From NCBI GenBank assembly GCA_943737045.1, contig CALSFV010000271.1, positions 124,001 through 188,000 on the forward strand: 64,000 nucleotides of DNA, read 5' to 3'. Each line of letters begins with the position of its first letter. Within the stretch, counting starts at the first letter, position 1. The notes under the pieces are model-generated. The model was given only the letters and a program-made list of their open reading frames with translations, searched no databases and was not told the origin of the DNA. The translations under genes were made by a program, and so were the position numbers. Below are positions 62,421 to 64,000 of the stretch, in pieces. Source of the DNA: Parapristionchus giblindavisi (Eukaryota; Nematoda; Chromadorea; Rhabditida; Diplogasteridae).

Positions 62421-63765
62421 CTAGGAAGAGTGAGCGGCTGAGGGTTTCTTGGGCTCGTAGCCGTAGAGGAAGGTGGAGCCGATGACGAGACCGCCTCCCG
62501 CAATGAATGCCCTGTAAAAGCGAACGATAATTACGGTAGATGACGATTATTGATTGATTGACGACAATTATTGATTGATTGGTTAAACATTTTTCAGCTT
62601 ACAGAGAGGGCGTGAAATCGCCGAGGAAGAACCATGAAGCGAACGATGAGAGGATGATCGATAGAGACACAGCGAAACCCTGAGAGTGGATTATTGATTG
62701 ATTGATATAGATTTTTCAATAAAGGTTATCGATTCACTATTGATTTAGAAGCACATCAGATACAGACACAGAAATCAAAGCAAGAGTAACAAGACCAAAC
62801 TGTAGAACGCAGATCAAATATCAAACTACAGACTATCTCAACTACAAAGTACAAACTACAAGCTCACCTTGAGAATGTTATCGGCATACTTGACGACGAT
62901 AGCGATGACCAGACCACCATAGGCCTGAGAATCAATCAATAAATCAATATTCAATCATCACTAGATACTGTAGCTACTACCACATACTTCATACATTTTT
63001 GTTCAACTCCCATTTTAAGAACTATAACCTGACATTATTTCGCAAAATTGCTAATTTTTCGCTTTTTTTAGATGCATTGAGGGTAAGATTCCTATTCATT
63101 TCTGAGCAGTGGGTCTTATAATAAAGTATTTGGGGCGCTCCCATTTACTTCGAATTCAATTGTTTTTTTTTCATAATTTCATTTCGAATATGTATCTTTG
63201 ATACATCGATATGCAAATCGGCAATGCAAAGCATGATCACCAGGTATTTATTAAAATAGCTTATTAAAATCATAGGTGGGCACGATGGGGGAAAGGCTGT
63301 GCGCAAACCGGTAATTTGTAAGGCAAGGCTGTGCACAATGGCCATTTTTAGCAGATTTGACTGGAAATTTTCCAATTTTTGCAAGGCAAAGCTATGCGCA
63401 AGGAGGGAAGGCAAGGCTGTGCGCAAAAAGAATTCGTTTTCACGCGCCCACCTATGATTAAAATTAAATAAAATATTAAAAATAAAAAAAGGCATTTATT
63501 TATTAAAATATTATTAAATATATTAAACTTAATTATTAAAATGCCTAATTCGATTGGCCAGATTTGGAATCATTGCCTCGCGTCTTAGACTATAAGTACT
63601 GCGCTCAGTTATGTTCCTAACCAATCAATATCCATCTACCGTATACCTGTAGCATGACGACGATCCACACATTGGCGTTGTATCCCTGCAGGAGTCCGTC
63701 ACGTCCGATCGCCTCTCCGTCGTACATCCAGCACATGAACATGGCACCAAAGATCGAGAAGAAGG
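62421..63765 (-). CDS. SLC35A-type nucleotide-sugar transporter, 3' part
   Basis: Four exons join in phase: 63765-63647, 62924-62868, 62679-62603 and 62511-62421 (TAG at 62421-62423), giving the last ~113 residues; the gene continues beyond the right edge. SLC35A proteins are Golgi multi-pass antiporters that bring UDP-GlcNAc, UDP-Gal or CMP-sialic acid into the lumen. Diagnostic segments are YDGE followed by LLQGYNANVWIVVMLQ, AYGGLVIAIVVKYADNILK (the conserved KYADNILKG motif), GFAVSLSIILSSFASWFFLGD and LVIGSTFLYGYEPK. They form the last membrane helices and the short cytosolic tail ending Ser-Ser. The sequence is closest in my judgement to the UDP-GlcNAc/UDP-Gal branch, but substrate cannot be fixed from this fragment. 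Introns are small except 62925-63646, which carries a hAT-like MITE. Confidence 0.93.
63271..63456. mobile_element. Small hAT-like MITE in transporter intron
   Basis: 186 bp with termini CATAGGTGGGC / GCCCACCTATG and a perfect 8-bp target duplication ATTAAAAT (63263-63270, 63457-63464). The interior contains four copies of GGCAAGGCTGTGCGCAA-like sequence. Confidence 0.87.
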
Positions 63766-64000
63766 CTACAATCAATAAATATGATAAATAAATCGATAAT
63801 TGAAATATTGGACACAGTAACACATCGTCAATACCAGCTACAGTAGTCAGTCAGAACGACAATAACAACAGTGCAGCAAAGTTTTTTAAAAACCCACATT
63901 CTTCCCATTTGTGTTTGTTTACCCTTCCCATTTATTTACTTCATTCTTTCAAATGTTGTATTTGAAAGTGTGATAGTTCAAATAATTTAGTAATTCAATT

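Overview
The window is animal nuclear DNA and almost certainly comes from a free-living type nematode. Coding sequence is split into many short exons (commonly 50-130 bases) with GT-AG introns. The ORF-sized open frames are mostly chance or repeat-derived, and genes only appear when exons are joined across introns. Intergenic DNA is AT-rich and full of short palindromic DNA transposons, mariner/hAT-like elements and (ATT)n-tailed retroposons. The genus cannot be fixed from the sequence alone; a diplogastrid/rhabditid nematode is a guess.

Seven genes were reconstructed exon by exon, checking that the reading phase matches across each junction. (1) PAN/apple-domain protein, + strand, 1025-4218, 5' end unresolved. 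(2) Secreted phospholipase A2, - strand, 8968-13665; one intron holds a complete but decayed mariner transposon. (3) Delta(24)-sterol reductase (DHCR24), - strand, 15590-22055, 19 exons. (4) Secreted M13 (neprilysin-type) zinc metallopeptidase, + strand, 29394-37790, 22 exons; intron 1 contains a 2.15 kb palindromic element. (5) Heparan sulfate 3-O-sulfotransferase, - strand, 39153-42731, 9 exons, convergent with the M13 gene. (6) NIM1-type protein kinase, - strand, 50720-57048, 17 exons. (7) SLC35A-type nucleotide-sugar transporter (UDP-GlcNAc/UDP-Gal class), - strand, 62421-63765, 3' part only; it runs off the right edge.

Between and inside these genes lie about 14 copies of a ~110 bp hairpin element (family A), several of a second palindrome (family B), and a third family with CTCTGGTATTT termini (family C). 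There are also two hAT-like elements with perfect 8-bp target-site duplications, a truncated LINE 3' end with an 11-bp duplication, and retroposons ending in GAAGGAATAAAATATT(ATT)n. Further items are a ~190 bp dispersed repeat, one copy of which is split by another transposon, and numerous microsatellites.

The genes do not form an operon or an obvious pathway. The sulfotransferase and the nucleotide-sugar transporter both belong to glycan biosynthesis, but they are 20 kb apart and their proximity may be chance. The most unusual signals are a recurrent class of 3' splice sites ending in AAG instead of CAG/TAG, one GC-AG intron, one intron with no usable AG, and several transposon insertions at informative positions inside genes.
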